A DNA stretch of 64,000 nucleotides. Origin: Streptomyces polyasparticus (GTDB lineage: Bacteria > Actinomycetota > Actinomycetes > Streptomycetales > Streptomycetaceae). Below are positions 26,894-35,145 of the stretch, piece by piece. How positions within the stretch are numbered: the stretch's first letter is position 1; each line of letters begins with the position of its first letter. The notes beneath the pieces were generated by a model. The model made no database searches, was not told where the DNA came from, and worked only from the letters and a program-made list of their open reading frames with translations. The stretch spans positions 62,001-126,000 of the forward strand of contig NZ_JACTVJ010000014.1 in assembly GCF_014493765.1 (NCBI RefSeq). The letters run 5' to 3'. The translations under genes and the position numbers were made by a program.

Positions 26894-27766
26894 TCACTCC
26901 GCCAACACCCCGTCCAGGAACGGCTCCACCACGGCGCGCCAGCCCTCGGGCTGGTCGTAGTGGACGAGATGGCCCGCGTCCGGGACCTCCGCGTACTCGC
27001 CGCGCGGCAGCACCCGCACCATCTCCTGGGCCTCGGCGCGGCCCAGCTCACCGTCGAGGCCGCGGACCACCAGGGTGGGGCACTGGACCTGCGCCAGCTC
27101 CTCCCAGTGGGCTTCATAGACCCAGGTCTCGCGGGTGTTGAGCATCTGGTCGCGGTCGAAGACGGGGCGCCAGCCGTCCTCGGACTCGGTCATGACCTCG
27201 GCGTAGAAGTTGCCGCGCGCGGGGTTGGGGCGCTCGACCCAGGGGTCGTCCTCGCCGAACCACTTGCGGACGTCGCCGAGCGTGGCGAAGGGGACGGGCC
27301 AGGCCTGGAACCAGTCGGACCACTCGCGCTGCGAGGCGGCGCCGAGCGCCGAGGCGCGCATATCGCAGATGACGAGCCCGCTGACGAGATCGGGGCGGCG
27401 GGCGGCGAGCTGCCAGGCGGTCAGGGCGCCCATGGAGTGGCCGATGAGCACGGCGGGCGCGAGGTCGAGCTGGACGAGGGCGGCCTCGGCGTCGTCGACA
27501 TAGGCCTCGCGGGTGAACGGGCCGCCGGCCGGCTTCTCGCTCTGGCCGTGGCCGCGCTGGTCGAGGGCGACCGCGCGATGCCGCGCGGAGAGCCAGCGGG
27601 CGGTGCCCGCCCAATGCGAAGCGCGGCCCATGAGGCCGTGCAATAACAGCACCCCGGGCTCATTGCCGAGCTCCGCGCGCTGCTTGTCGTCCTTGGGGGG
27701 ATCGGCGAACTCCCAGGCCGCAAGGCGCACTCCGCCTGCTCCGGTCACGTCGATGCGCCGCACCAT
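26894..27766 (-). CDS. Alpha/beta hydrolase
   Basis: 290 residues from ATG 27766 (MVRRIDVTG), preceded by AGGA; a longer frame to 27778 is possible. The fold is clear: oxyanion region LLLHGLMGRASHWAGTARWL, nucleophile elbow GHSMGA (Ser), and the catalytic His near the end in DAGHLVHYDQPEG. The acid is probably Asp in VVRGLDGELG. It is a cytosolic esterase or related hydrolase. The substrate is not predictable; genes on both sides are unrelated. Confidence 0.85.
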   Translation of the reverse strand: MVRRIDVTGAGGVRLAAWEFADPPKDDKQRAELGNEPGVLLLHGLMGRASHWAGTARWLSARHRAVALDQRGHGQSEKPAGGPFTREAYVDDAEAALVQLDLAPAVLIGHSMGALTAWQLAARRPDLVSGLVICDMRASALGAASQREWSDWFQAWPVPFATLGDVRKWFGEDDPWVERPNPARGNFYAEVMTESEDGWRPVFDRDQMLNTRETWVYEAHWEELAQVQCPTLVVRGLDGELGRAEAQEMVRVLPRGEYAEVPDAGHLVHYDQPEGWRAVVEPFLDGVLAE

Positions 27767-28433
27767 ACGTCCTGGCACCCCCCTCGCTCGGGCCTCTTGC
27801 CGTCGTGCTCCCTGAACCCTGCCGTACGGCTAACGTACGGCCACGTTATCGAACCTCCATTCGAAAAAGCCCGATCGCCGGGCAACACCCCTCATTCGAG
27901 TGACAGCGCTCAAGGATTGACCGGCGCGGCCGAGGGGAGATCTTCAGCGGGAGGCGGACTGCTCGGGGAAGACGGTCCGACGGGATTGACCTTGAGAGCT
28001 CGGGGCTCCAGGTCAGCACAGGGGAGGACAGGCCCCGGCACCGCGAGGTGCCGGGGCCCTCTGTTGTACGGCTGCGGGTTGACGCGGCACTACGGCGGAT
28101 GGGTGCGCTGCCTCGGCGGACACCCCGGCGGACGGATGCGACGCCCGGGCGGATGCGCACGGCCTGCGCGGGGCAGGCGTGCGCCGTCTCGCTACGGCGG
28201 GTCGTACGGCACATCCTCCCGCCCCTCCCTCGCCGGTGCCCACGCGGTCAAGAGCCCTCAGGTCATATGCCTCTGCCTCACGGACAGCCTCGCACTTAAA
28301 TCGCCCGGGCGGGGCGATTCCGTCCGTGAATCTTGGAATCGCCTCGCCCAACTACCGTTCATCGAGAGGGAGTTGAGGCCACCGAGGTTCCATAGGCCCG
28401 AGAGAACGGTGTGCCGACGCTTCGCTCCGCGGG
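27767..28433. other. 667-bp gap, no convincing gene
   Basis: Holds the hydrolase promoter region, a perfect 12-bp hairpin at 28031-28058, and an inverted repeat GGCGGGGCGATTCC/GGAATCGCCTCGCC near 28312-28352 (one mismatch). Open frames here have poor composition. A short minus-strand frame near 28150-28214 recalls a ferredoxin C-terminus (ETAHACPAQAVRI), but has no matching upstream part. Confidence 0.6.
28031..28058. terminator. Terminator-like hairpin
   Basis: GGCCCCGGCACC/GGTGCCGGGGCC, a perfect 12-bp stem with GCGA loop. No T-run follows (CTCTGTT), so it could be a Streptomyces L-shaped terminator or a processed RNA end. The transcript it would serve is unknown. Confidence 0.5.
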
Positions 28434-29126
28434 CTAGCGCTTCGCCACGAACACGTGCGAGGCGACCTCCGCGTCCAGCTCCGCCGCCTCCCCGCTGCTG
28501 CCGACCAGGACGCCGCCGGCGGCCTGGGTCACGCTGACCACGGCGCCGGGCTGCACACCCGCGCGGCGCAGCGTGTACATCAGCTGGGCGTCGGTCTGGA
28601 TCGGCTCGCCGATCCGGCGGACGACCACGGTCTTGCCCTCGGTGCCCGGCTCCAGGTCGGCCAGGCTGACCATGCCCTCGTCGAGGAACGGGTCGGCCTC
28701 GGCCTTCTCGCCCAGCTCTTCGAGACCGGGGATCGGATTGCCGTACGGCGACTCGGTGGGGTGGCGCAGGAGCTCGAGCACGCGGCGCTCCACGGCCTCG
28801 CTCATGACGTGCTCCCAGCGGCAGGCCTCGGCGTGCACCTGCTCCCACTCCAGGCCGATCACGTCGACGAGCAGGCACTCCGCGAGGCGGTGCTTGCGCA
28901 TCACGCGCGTGGCGAGCCTGCGGCCCTCGTCGGTCAGCTCCAGGTGGCGGTCCGCGGCCACGGAGACCAGGCCGTCGCGCTCCATGCGCGCGACCGTCTG
29001 GCTGACCGTCGGGCCGCTCTGGTCGAGCCGCTCGGCGATCCGGGCACGCATGGGGACCACACCTTCCTCCTCGAGCTCGAGGATGGTGCGGAGATACATC
29101 TCCGTGGTGTCGATCAGTCCGGACAT
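28434..29126 (-). CDS. dmdR1: DtxR/IdeR-family iron-dependent regulator (DmdR1-like)
   Basis: 230 residues. The winged HTH is at about 26-60 (ARIAERLDQSGPTVSQTVAR). The metal residues match DtxR numbering exactly: Met10, Cys102, Glu105, His106 (ACRWEH). A C-terminal SH3-like domain ends VASHVFVAKR. With Fe(II) it should dimerise and repress siderophore and iron uptake genes. The name rests on the family match and on the SIS gene next door, the same neighbour I recall for dmdR1 of S. coelicolor. A large hairpin lies 30 nt upstream of the start. Antisense frames overlap it, as described for adm. Confidence 0.88.
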   Translation of the reverse strand: MSGLIDTTEMYLRTILELEEEGVVPMRARIAERLDQSGPTVSQTVARMERDGLVSVAADRHLELTDEGRRLATRVMRKHRLAECLLVDVIGLEWEQVHAEACRWEHVMSEAVERRVLELLRHPTESPYGNPIPGLEELGEKAEADPFLDEGMVSLADLEPGTEGKTVVVRRIGEPIQTDAQLMYTLRRAGVQPGAVVSVTQAAGGVLVGSSGEAAELDAEVASHVFVAKR

Positions 29127-29156
29127 ACGTGCCCCTCGATGCAGTCTCGTCGCGTC

Positions 29157-29222
29157 AGGGCCTGTCTTGGCACCCCCGCCACCGCCCGGCGCCGGACGGG
29201 CGGGGGTGCCAAGACAGGTCCT
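29157..29222. repeat. Large inverted repeat in dmdR1 upstream region
   Basis: 24-nt arms (29157-29180 and 29199-29222) with a single mismatch and an 18-nt loop; the core is CCTGTCTTGGCACCCCCGCC. It starts 31 nt upstream of the dmdR1-like gene and would form a very stable hairpin in its leader. A terminal-inverted-repeat remnant is the alternative. Confidence 0.85.
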
Positions 29223-29473
29223 AGCCCTGGACTCAATTCTGACGCATCGCACTGACAACCGTGCCGTGCGGGAGAATCCGGGCCCGGCAAGAGGGGCCCG
29301 GAGGCGCTCCGCAGGCGCATTCCCGGGGTCCGACAGGCCCCCGCCAGGGCTTTGCGCCGCCCCGATCACGGCCCTGCGCGGTCCCGCTCACGGCTCCGTG
29401 CCGCCCCGATCACGGCACGGCGCGGCCCTGAGCGACGCCCTGCCCGGCCCCGCTCACGCAGCGCCAGGTCGTA

Positions 29474-29503
29474 TTGACACGGGCCTGGTCCAGACCGCAA
29501 CGT
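29474..29503 (+). promoter_or_regulatory. Promoter with DasR-like (dre) site for SIS gene
   Basis: A consensus -35 box TTGACA is at 29474-29479. TGGTCCAGACC at 29486-29496 matches the DasR operator TGGTCTAGACCA with one internal difference and one at the edge. It lies just after the -35 box, where a repressor would block transcription. Confidence 0.55.
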
Positions 29504-29549
29504 GATCCGCGGCACGTTGGCACCCACCCCCGGAAAGGGGCCCCAGGCG

Positions 29550-30314
29550 ATGAGCCCTTCCCGCGAGAACAAGCTCGCAGGCCAGTACTTCGACGCGGCC
29601 ATCGGCCTGCTCGAGCGGGTGCGCGACGAGGAAGCCGGGAACATCACGGCGGCGGGCGGCCTGATCGCCGACACCGTCGAGGCGGGCGGGCGGCTCTTCG
29701 CGTTCGGCGCGGGCCACTCCTCGCTGGCCGCGCAGGACATCGTCTACCGCGCGGGCGGGCTCGCCCTGATGAACCTGCTCGCCGTCCCGGGCGTGGTCGG
29801 CGTGGACGTCATGCCGGCGACCCTCGGCTCCGCCCTGGAGCGGGTCGACGGGCTCGCGGGCGCGGTCCTCGACTCGTCCCCCGCGCAGCCCGGGGACGTC
29901 CTCGTGATCATCTCCCTGTCGGGCCGCAACGCCCTGCCGGTCGAGATGGCGATGAACGCGCAGGCCCTGGGCCTGAAGGTGATCGGCGTGACCTCGGTGG
30001 CGTACGCGACCGAGACCCGCTCGCGGCATGTCTCCGGCACGTATCTCAAGGACCACTGCGATGTCGTACTCGACAGCAAGATCGCGATCGGCGACGCGGA
30101 GCTGACGCTCGACGGGATCGAGGCGCCGTTCGCCCCGGCGTCCACGGTCGTCACCAGCGCCCTGCTCCAGGCCACGCTCGCGACGGCGGCGGGCGAGCTG
30201 GCCTCTCGCGGCATCGAGCCGCCGCTGCTCCGCTCGGGCAACGTGGACGGCGGCCACGAATGGAACGGCCGCGTCTTCGGCAAGTACCGGGACCGGATCT
30301 TCTACCGGCACTAG
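29550..30314 (+). CDS. SIS-domain sugar-phosphate-binding protein (amino sugar metabolism)
   Basis: 254 residues from ATG 29550, with AAAGGGG 9 nt upstream; the frame extends to GTG 29502, overlapping the promoter and hence unlikely. The SIS fold shows in GRLFAFGAGHSSLAAQDIVY, VIISLSGRNALPVEMAMNAQ and VIGVTSVAYATETRSRH. Such proteins isomerise or bind phosphosugars such as GlcNAc-6-P or MurNAc-6-P. The DasR-like site supports amino-sugar catabolism. The terminal NVDGGHEWN and FGKYRDRIFYRH are family-like. Confidence 0.85.
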   Translation: MSPSRENKLAGQYFDAAIGLLERVRDEEAGNITAAGGLIADTVEAGGRLFAFGAGHSSLAAQDIVYRAGGLALMNLLAVPGVVGVDVMPATLGSALERVDGLAGAVLDSSPAQPGDVLVIISLSGRNALPVEMAMNAQALGLKVIGVTSVAYATETRSRHVSGTYLKDHCDVVLDSKIAIGDAELTLDGIEAPFAPASTVVTSALLQATLATAAGELASRGIEPPLLRSGNVDGGHEWNGRVFGKYRDRIFYRH

Positions 30315-30332
30315 GGACCGGGACAGGCCTGA

Positions 30333-31226
30333 TCAGCCCGCCGGCACCACCGCCGCCGGCTCCGAGCGCACCTGGTCGGCCAGGATGCCCAGGGCCGCCT
30401 GGGAGGGAGTGTCCGCCTCGGCCGTGTACGTGATCAGGGTCTGGTCCGGGTCGTCGGGGAGCTTGAGGGACTCGTAGGAGAGGGTGAACTCGCCCGCCGA
30501 CGGATGGCGCAGGTGGTAGCCGCCGTGGGTCTTGTCCCGTACCTCCTGCGCGTCCCAGAGCGGCCCGAACTCCGGGCTGCGGGCGGTCAGTTCGGCGACC
30601 AGGGCCGCGAAGGACGGATCGCCGGGGTGACGGCCGAGGTCCATCCGCAGATACGCGACGATGTCCCGGGCCTTCACCGGCCAGTTCACGAACCGTGAGC
30701 GGACCTCGTCGTGGCAGAAGACCAGCCAGGCCTTGTTGCGCCGCTCGGCGGGCAGCTGCCCGAAGTCGGTGAGCAGGGCGGCCGCGAGAGGGTTCCAGGC
30801 CAGGATGTCGGTGCGGCGGCCGACGACGAACGCCGGGGTGTCCCGCATCGTCTCGAGCAGCCTGAGCAGCCCCGGCCGCACCCGCTGCGGTCCGGACACG
30901 GCCGCCGTACGCGCCGGGCGGTGCGCCGTGGCCCGCACCAGGGCGCGCAGATGGGCCAGTTCGTCCGTGTCCAGGCGGAGCACCTTCGCGATCGCGTCGA
31001 CGATCTCGGCCGAGACGTTCTCGGCCCGCCCCTGCTCGAAGCGGATGTAGTACGGCGCGCTGACCCCGGCCAGCTGCGCCAGCTCCTCGCGCCGGAGCCC
31101 CGGTACGCGCCGCCGCCCGTAGTCGGGCACCCCCACGTCCTGCGGACGGATCCGGGCCCGGCGCGAACGCAGGAACGCGCCCAGGCCGGCGCCGGGCTCA
31201 CCGGGAGCGTGGGACTGCTGCGGCAT
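30333..31226 (-). CDS. XRE/MmyB-like transcriptional regulator
   Basis: 297 residues from ATG 31226, preceded by AGGAGG at 7 nt. N-terminal XRE helix-turn-helix: RRVPGLRREELAQLAGVSAP, YYIRFEQGR. The C-terminal part is the MmyB-like ligand domain (DILAWNPLAAALLTDFGQLP, WLVFCHDEVRSRFVNW), thought to bind fatty acids. It is divergent from an aldo/keto reductase, the usual target of this subfamily, with an operator dyad between them. Confidence 0.88.
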   Translation of the reverse strand: MPQQSHAPGEPGAGLGAFLRSRRARIRPQDVGVPDYGRRRVPGLRREELAQLAGVSAPYYIRFEQGRAENVSAEIVDAIAKVLRLDTDELAHLRALVRATAHRPARTAAVSGPQRVRPGLLRLLETMRDTPAFVVGRRTDILAWNPLAAALLTDFGQLPAERRNKAWLVFCHDEVRSRFVNWPVKARDIVAYLRMDLGRHPGDPSFAALVAELTARSPEFGPLWDAQEVRDKTHGGYHLRHPSAGEFTLSYESLKLPDDPDQTLITYTAEADTPSQAALGILADQVRSEPAAVVPAG

Positions 31227-31331
31227 GAACGGCCTCCTGGACCTGCGGGCGGCGGGGTCCGTCGCGACGGCGGCCACGGCGGTGTGCCGCGCCATTACAG
31301 CAAGGGTCGGGCGAGGACTCCGTACGAGGGT

Positions 31332-31349
31332 GGTACTGGCAGAAGTACC
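31332..31349. promoter_or_regulatory. Putative operator between XRE regulator and aldo/keto reductase
   Basis: GGTACT-GGCAGA-AGTACC, perfect 6-bp arms with a 6-nt spacer, in the 224-bp divergent region. Confidence 0.5.
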
Positions 31350-31450
31350 TTCAAGGGAGGGCTGGGTAGCCCCCGCGGGCTCGCGATCCATGAGGATCGG
31401 CGCCGGGAAGCACGGCGCACGCACCCCGACTCGCAGGAGTGGACACCCTC

Positions 31451-32506
31451 ATGAGCACGCTTCCCACCCTCCCCCTCGGCACCACCGGCATGCACATCAC
31501 CCGTACGGGCTTCGGCTCCTGGGCCGTGTCCGGCCCCGGCTGGCCGTACAGCTGGGGCGCCACCGACGACGCGGACTCGCTCGCGGCGATCCGGCACGCC
31601 GTGGAGAGCGGGGTGAACTGGATCGACACCGCCGCCTACTACGGGCTCGGCCACTCCGAGGAAGTGGTCGCCAAGGCGCTCGCGTCCCTGCCGGCCGGCG
31701 ACCGCCCGTATGTCTTCACCAAGGCGGGCCTGGTCGGCGACCCGGCGAACCCGACGGCGCCGGCGATCCGCACGATGAAGCCCGCGAGCGTACGGCGCGA
31801 ACTCGAAGGCTCCCTCCGCCGGTTGGGCGTCGAGGCGATCGATCTGTACCAGGTGCACTGGCCCGACACCGGTGAGTCCTTCGCGTACTCCGGTGGGACC
31901 GACGGGGAAACAGTGTCGCCGAACGCGACCCCCCTCGAGGAGTACTGGCAGCTGATGGCCGATCTGAAGCGGGAGGGCAAGGTCCGGGCGATCGGGCTCT
32001 CCAACCACTCGGTGGCCGAGCTGGAGCGGGCGGAGGCGGTGGCGCACGTCGATGCGATCCAGCCGCCGTTCTCGGCCGTCAACCGTTCGGCGGCGGACAC
32101 GATCGCGTGGGCCCGGGCGCACGACACGGGCGTCATCGTCTACTCGCCCATGCAGTCGGGGCTGTTGACGGGTGCGTTCACCGCCGAGCGCGCGGCCTCG
32201 CTCGGCGCGGACGACTGGCGCTCCACGCACCCCGACTTCACCACGCGCCTGGCCGCCAACCTCGCGCTCGCCGAGGCACTGCGCCCCGTGGCCGGGCGCC
32301 ACGGGGTGAGCGTGGCCGAGGTCGCCGTCGCCTGGACGCTCGCGTGGCCGGGCCTCACGGGGGCAATCGTCGGCGCCCGTTCGGCCGCGCAGGTCGACGG
32401 CTGGCTCGGCGCGGGATCGCTCACGCTCACGGAGGCCGACCTGTCCGAGATCGCGGAGACGATCGTCCGTACGGGCGCGGGCGAGGGTCCGGCACGGGGG
32501 GCCTGA
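31451..32506 (+). CDS. Aldo/keto reductase
   Basis: 351 residues from ATG 31451; GTG 31439 is possible, and AGGAG at 31433-31438 fits the ATG better. The catalytic tetrad is visible: Asp and Tyr in DTAAYYGLGHSE, Lys in VFTKAGL, His in YQVHWPD. The NADPH-binding C-terminus has IVGARSAAQVDGWLGAG. It reduces an aldehyde or ketone with NADPH. Likely controlled by the divergent XRE regulator. Confidence 0.9.
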   Translation: MSTLPTLPLGTTGMHITRTGFGSWAVSGPGWPYSWGATDDADSLAAIRHAVESGVNWIDTAAYYGLGHSEEVVAKALASLPAGDRPYVFTKAGLVGDPANPTAPAIRTMKPASVRRELEGSLRRLGVEAIDLYQVHWPDTGESFAYSGGTDGETVSPNATPLEEYWQLMADLKREGKVRAIGLSNHSVAELERAEAVAHVDAIQPPFSAVNRSAADTIAWARAHDTGVIVYSPMQSGLLTGAFTAERAASLGADDWRSTHPDFTTRLAANLALAEALRPVAGRHGVSVAEVAVAWTLAWPGLTGAIVGARSAAQVDGWLGAGSLTLTEADLSEIAETIVRTGAGEGPARGA

Positions 32507-32528
32507 CGGCCGCCTGCCCTCCGGGCCC

Positions 32529-33968
32529 TTACGAACCCCCCACCACCCCCGCCAGATCCACCGCCCCCGCCACCCGCGCGGCCACACTCTCCGCGTAGGT
32601 GGCGTCGGAGCGTTCGAACGGGGGGCGGCTGTCGCTGCGCAGGAAGGTGATGACGCCCAGCGTGCGGCCGCGGCTGCGCAGGACCGCACACAGGGCGTGC
32701 ACCGTCGAGTCCGGCCACTGGCGGGCCTTCGCCCAGCCGCGGGCCGCGTCCTTGGCCGCCCCGCCCGCGGAGGCGCGGACGGAGCCCGCGCGCTGGACGC
32801 ACTGGAACGCCGGATGGCCCTCCGGGTAACGGACCGGGATCCCGGCCATCGGGACCGGCAGGACCGGGCCCGGGGAGCCGACGGGACTGGCGGCCGCGCG
32901 CACAAGACGCGGCGGTTCGAGCGAGGTGACCAGGTCGATCAGGGCATGGTCGGCGAAGCCCGCGAGGGCGAAGTCCAGATGGACCGTCGCCGCCTCCATG
33001 GGGTCCTCGCACTCCCCCGCCGCACGCCCGGCACGGTGCAACTGATTGCTGCGGAAGCGCAGTTGGGCCGCCTCCTGCTCGACCACCTTCGCTTCCGTCA
33101 CGTCCTGGAACAGCCAGCCCACACCCAACGGCACCGGCTCCTCCGCGAGCGGCGAGCCCAGGCGCAGGAACCCGCTGCGCCAGCAGCGCCGCTCCCCCGC
33201 ACCCTGCGCGTCACCGCGTACGGACACCCACAGCTCGGCCGGCGCGGGCGGCGCGCCCTCGGCCAGTACATGGGTGAGCGCGCTCTCCAGCTCCTCGACG
33301 CCCTGCGTGAGCAGCTCCCCCAGCGGCCGTCCGAGCACCGCCGTACGCCCGACGCCCAGCGCACGCGCCGCATGCGCGTTCACCACGGCGGGCCGCAGAT
33401 CCGCGTCGACCAGGACCACACCCCACGACGCGTCGTCGAACAGCGCCTCGCTCAGCGCGATCGAACGCTCCAGATCGATCTGGGCGTGCACCTCGCTGAA
33501 CGCGCAGTAGAGACCGGCCGGTTTGCCGTCGGGCCCCGGCACGGCCGCCGACTGCGTCCGTACGAGCACCCGCCCGCCGTCCTTGGTCACCAGCGCGAAC
33601 TCATGGACCTGCCGCCCCGGCGCGTGCATCGCCGCGAGCAGCCGCCCCTCGATCTCGTCCGCGTCCGCCGTGCGCACCGCCCAGCCCGCGAACCCCCGCC
33701 GCCCCACGGCCTCTTCGGGGCTCCAGCCGAGGATCCTGGCCGCCTCGCGATTCCAGTGCGTGACCACACCGTCCGCGTCGAACGCGCACAGCGCGGCGTC
33801 CATCCCGTCGAGAAGCGCGGCGAGCAGCTCGGCCGAGCCGGGCCCGCCGGTGCCGCTCGACGCCCCGGAACCGCCGCCCGGAGTACCGGAGTCGGCGCCG
33901 CCCGAGCCTTCGCCGGGGTTCTCGGGGTCCGTGGGCTGCGCAGTTCCACTGCGCCGGGAAGCACTCAC
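32529..33968 (-). CDS. PAS/GAF sensory protein without visible output domain
   Basis: 479 residues from GTG 33968, with a GGGGG ribosome site about 7 nt upstream. After a Gly/Ser/Pro-rich linker come a first PAS (DAALCAFDADGVVTHWNREA), a second PAS (WGVVLVDADLRPAVVNAHAA) and a C-terminal GAF-like domain (FALAGFADHALIDLVTSLEP). Relatives in Streptomyces continue into a PP2C phosphatase; here the protein ends after the GAF-like domain, so it may act by protein contact. Convergent with the aldo/keto reductase, divergent from the GNAT. Confidence 0.8.
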   Translation of the reverse strand: MSASRRSGTAQPTDPENPGEGSGGADSGTPGGGSGASSGTGGPGSAELLAALLDGMDAALCAFDADGVVTHWNREAARILGWSPEEAVGRRGFAGWAVRTADADEIEGRLLAAMHAPGRQVHEFALVTKDGGRVLVRTQSAAVPGPDGKPAGLYCAFSEVHAQIDLERSIALSEALFDDASWGVVLVDADLRPAVVNAHAARALGVGRTAVLGRPLGELLTQGVEELESALTHVLAEGAPPAPAELWVSVRGDAQGAGERRCWRSGFLRLGSPLAEEPVPLGVGWLFQDVTEAKVVEQEAAQLRFRSNQLHRAGRAAGECEDPMEAATVHLDFALAGFADHALIDLVTSLEPPRLVRAAASPVGSPGPVLPVPMAGIPVRYPEGHPAFQCVQRAGSVRASAGGAAKDAARGWAKARQWPDSTVHALCAVLRSRGRTLGVITFLRSDSRPPFERSDATYAESVAARVAGAVDLAGVVGGS

Positions 33969-34155
33969 CTGGCCACCCCCTGCAGGACGAGTCCACCTGT
34001 CGGCTTGCACTCATTCGGCTTGCACGCATTCGGCTTGCACCGCACACGGATCATTGAACTCGAACGTGACGCAGCCCACACCGGGTTCGCCGAAATCGTT
34101 GCGCCCCGGAAACGTCCCGCTCCTTCTCCGGGACCCGCCGTGGGAGTCTGGCGCC

Positions 34156-34728
34156 ATGACCATCACTGTCCGCCCAGCCTCGGTCTTCGAAGACGTACGA
34201 GCCGTCATCGGGCCCAAGTCCCCTACCGCGAACGTCTGTTTCTGCCTGAGCTACCGGATCCCCTCGAAGATCGCCAACAACTTGCGCGAACCCGACCGCT
34301 CCGCCTTCGTCGCCGAGCTGTGCCGCGCGGAACCGGCCCCTGGCGTCCTCGCCTACGACGGCGAAGAGCCGGTCGGCTGGGCGGCGGTGGCCCCGCGCGC
34401 GGACACGACCTTCGCCCGCAACCGCAAGATCCCGCACGTGGACGAGCTGCCGGTCTGGTCCCTGTGGTGCATCCGCGTCCGCCCCGGCCACCGCAAGCAG
34501 GGCATCTCGCACGCCCTGATCGAGGGAGCGGTCGAGTTCGCCCGTACGAACGGTGCGCCGGCGATCGAGGCGTACCCACTGGACAACGGCGACGCACGGG
34601 TCGACCTGACCATGGCGTACGCGGGCCTGCGCAAGAACTTCGAACGCGCGGGCTTCACGCACGCAGCCGACACGACCTCGGTCCTCGCGGGCCACCCGAG
34701 GATTCTGATGCGGCTCGACCTGCGGTGA
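34156..34728 (+). CDS. GNAT family N-acetyltransferase
   Basis: 190 residues from ATG 34156. The acetyl-CoA loop is in the stretch WCIRVRPGHRKQGISHALIE (R/Q-x-x-G-x-G/S), followed by the AYAGLRKNFERAGFT helix. NVCFCLSYRIP near residue 30 is typical of the actinobacterial DUF-type GNATs annotated only as acetyltransferase. The substrate is unknown. It ends just before an AT-richer accessory segment. Confidence 0.85.
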   Translation: MTITVRPASVFEDVRAVIGPKSPTANVCFCLSYRIPSKIANNLREPDRSAFVAELCRAEPAPGVLAYDGEEPVGWAAVAPRADTTFARNRKIPHVDELPVWSLWCIRVRPGHRKQGISHALIEGAVEFARTNGAPAIEAYPLDNGDARVDLTMAYAGLRKNFERAGFTHAADTTSVLAGHPRILMRLDLR

Positions 34729-34924
34729 CGGTGTTCGACCTGCAGTGATGCGGCTGCCGGAGATCGGAGCCCATCACTTGTACGGGTGTTCCCCAGCGGA
34801 CACAACTATCCCTGGAATCAGTCTAGTTAAGCTCATATTTCACGAAAAGGGAGTTCACTCGCTCCTCGGTTTTCCAACCGATCCGGGTGATCAGCTCAAG
34901 TCGTCACACTTAGGAGAGGTGCCC

Positions 34925-35029
34925 TTGACGACTACGTCCCCTGCAGGTGAGCAGACACCCCAGGAGCAGGGCCGAAACGGCCCACGGCCACCCCGCAGTC
35001 ACTGCGCGGGGCGCCGGCAGGGAACATGA
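34925..35029 (+). pseudogene. Truncated gene start upstream of iscB relic
   Basis: TTG 34925 (or GTG 34918 region) follows a good AGGAGAGG site and opens MTTTSPAGEQTPQEQ, a normal-looking N-terminus, but ends at 35029 after 34 codons. The sequence before it (about 34790-34880) is AT-richer, like a promoter. Probably a host gene cut by the iscB element, or the element's own leader. Confidence 0.4.
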
Positions 35030-35145
35030 GCGAGGGGAGACCGGCGCGGGAAGGCACCCAGCCCCGTCGGCGGCACGCGGAAGTTGCGCTCCGTGCGGCA
35101 ACGACCGCAGAGACAGAGGCCGGTGACGGCCTCACTGTTCCAGGA
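35030..35145 (+). ncRNA. Candidate omegaRNA scaffold of the IscB relic
   Basis: Directly upstream of the iscB frame are stable hairpins: GAGGCCG-GTGA-CGGCCTC (35117-35134), and TTGC/GCAA and GCACG/CGTGC pairings between about 35076 and 35104. IscB omegaRNAs are encoded just 5' of the gene, so position and structure fit. Boundaries and guide are not defined. Confidence 0.35.

Noticed and set aside
28100-28351. Small ferredoxin gene on the minus strand (ETAHACPAQAVRI)
   Set aside because: No upstream Cys motif or start in the same frame; stops interrupt the neighbouring frames. At most a faint remnant.
28455-29255. Annotating the antisense frame of dmdR1 as a certain gene
   Set aside because: Only frame openness supports it, which is expected by chance opposite a GC-rich gene; kept as a finding only.
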